Below are positions 5,674-5,973 of a stretch of 5,973 bases of DNA, one piece after another. The DNA comes from Bacillota bacterium (GTDB taxonomy: Bacteria; Bacillota; DTU025): positions 1 through 5,973 of the forward strand of contig DMOT01000007.1 in NCBI GenBank assembly GCA_003456765.1, written 5' to 3'. The translations under genes and the position numbers were made by a program. Numbering within the stretch: the first letter of the stretch is position 1; each line of letters begins with the position of its first letter. Below the pieces are notes generated by a model. That model made no database searches, had not been told where the DNA came from, and saw nothing but the letters and a program-made list of their open reading frames with translations.

Positions 5674-5973
5674 ATGCAGAATCGCAGGAATTCCAAGGCG
5701 CGCAAGAGACGCGGAGGATCGCAGACTCGGACGGCTGGAGGGCAGAAGCGGCAGCGGGATGCCGTCCGGGCCCGTGCCGCGAAAGATTCGGGCAAGTCCA
5801 GGTCGCGTGGCGCTGGCGGGGCGGGGAGGGAACCCCGGCGGGGTTCCGCCCCCCATTTTGACCCCGGGCAAGAACCCGTTTCTTCTGTCGTGGTAAACCC
5901 CCCCCCATGGTTTGCCCCCGGCCCCCCGGGGGGTTGTCCGCCCCTGCCCCGGGAATACCGGGGCCGTGAAACT
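5674..5973 (+). CDS. Arg/Lys-rich protein of unknown function, 3'-truncated
   Basis: The frame starting at ATG 5674 stays open for 100 codons to the window edge, so the C-terminus is missing. It has a strong ribosome binding site and a good promoter upstream. Residues 1-52 are highly basic and low in complexity: 13 Arg and 5 Lys against 2 Asp, with many Gly, Ala, Ser and Gln and few hydrophobic residues. This suggests a disordered nucleic-acid-binding tail or the cytoplasmic N-terminal tail of a membrane or cell-wall protein whose main domain lies beyond the edge. I do not recognise a family. From about residue 53 the composition shifts to Pro/Gly-rich (for example N-P-P-P-W-F-A-P-G-P-P-G-G), coinciding with C and G homopolymers and palindromes. 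A single miscounted base there would change the frame, so only the first ~50 residues should be trusted. Confidence 0.6.
   Translation, partial: MQNRRNSKARKRRGGSQTRTAGGQKRQRDAVRARAAKDSGKSRSRGAGGAGREPRRGSAPHFDPGQEPVSSVVVNPPPWFAPGPPGGCPPLPREYRGRET
5829..5847. repeat. Perfect GC-rich hairpin
   Basis: GGAACCCC (5829-5836) and GGGGTTCC (5840-5847) form a perfect 8-bp stem around a three-base loop, inside the open frame of the partial gene. It is followed by CGCCCCCC and then ATTTTG, but a terminator inside a coding frame is unlikely. Confidence 0.6.
5922..5933. repeat. C6G6 palindrome
   Basis: Six C followed by six G form a perfect 12-base palindrome near the right edge. A run of nine C lies just upstream (5898-5906). 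Both are prone to base-calling and assembly error. Confidence 0.6.
5946..5964. repeat. GC-rich hairpin at window edge
   Basis: GCCCCGG (5946-5952) and CCGGGGC (5958-5964) form a perfect 7-bp stem around GAATA. It is the third such structure within about 140 bases. Confidence 0.55.

Noticed and set aside
5564..5896. Forward open frame of about 110 codons overlapping the basic-protein gene
   Set aside because: It begins upstream of the promoter's -35 box, so it would not be on that transcript; it has no ribosome binding site and competes with the well-supported frame at 5674.

Overview
The window looks like part of the chromosome of a strict anaerobe. By eye the GC content is in the high fifties. 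Almost every gene has a strong purine-rich ribosome binding site (GGAGG or GAGGTGAT type), one promoter fits the sigma-A consensus closely, and the gene content is anaerobic and fermentative: a tungsten-type aldehyde:ferredoxin oxidoreductase (AOR), a 16-cysteine ferredoxin and a fructose-1,6-bisphosphate-type L-lactate dehydrogenase. Together these suggest a fermentative member of the Bacillota (Clostridia-like). That placement is an inference; no rRNA or marker gene is present to settle it.

Layout. Positions 51-422 encode a small lipoprotein with one carboxypeptidase-regulatory-like beta-sandwich domain, followed by a probable hairpin terminator (445-476). A forward block of four genes fills 536-4148: L-lactate dehydrogenase (536-1504), a ferredoxin with four [4Fe-4S] motifs (1589-1990), an AOR-family enzyme (1992-3842) and a MoaD/ThiS-type sulfur carrier ending in Gly-Gly (3915-4148). 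Ferredoxin and AOR are one base apart and almost certainly translationally coupled. The block ends at a strong, probably bidirectional hairpin (4198-4239). This hairpin is shared with a convergent reverse-strand gene for an M29 metallo-aminopeptidase (4267-5334). A 339-base divergent intergenic region follows, with a good forward promoter (5568-5596). It drives a very basic, Arg/Lys-rich protein starting at 5674, which runs off the right edge. The last ~150 bases carry a cluster of GC-rich palindromes and homopolymers, and that part of the reading may be unreliable.

How the genes fit together. The ferredoxin and AOR make a natural pair: AOR oxidises aldehydes to carboxylates (or runs in reverse) at a tungstopterin centre, passes electrons to its own [4Fe-4S] cluster, and the adjacent ferredoxin is the likely acceptor. 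The MoaD-like carrier probably supplies the dithiolene sulfur of the pterin cofactor, so enzyme, redox partner and a cofactor-assembly part are encoded together. Lactate dehydrogenase reoxidises NADH with pyruvate; its place at the head of the block suggests co-regulated redox disposal, but an 84-base gap separates it from the ferredoxin, so co-transcription is not proven.

Most notable details: extra cysteines next to both cluster-binding motifs of AOR; a CxxCxxxC motif in the lactate dehydrogenase; a CxCxxxC motif in the aminopeptidase; alternating CTCC/GGAG elements in the ldh leader that could mask or free its ribosome binding site; and a nine-codon mini-ORF with tandem Trp codons ahead of the ferredoxin. 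I found no wholly new system, CRISPR array, RNA gene or mobile element.
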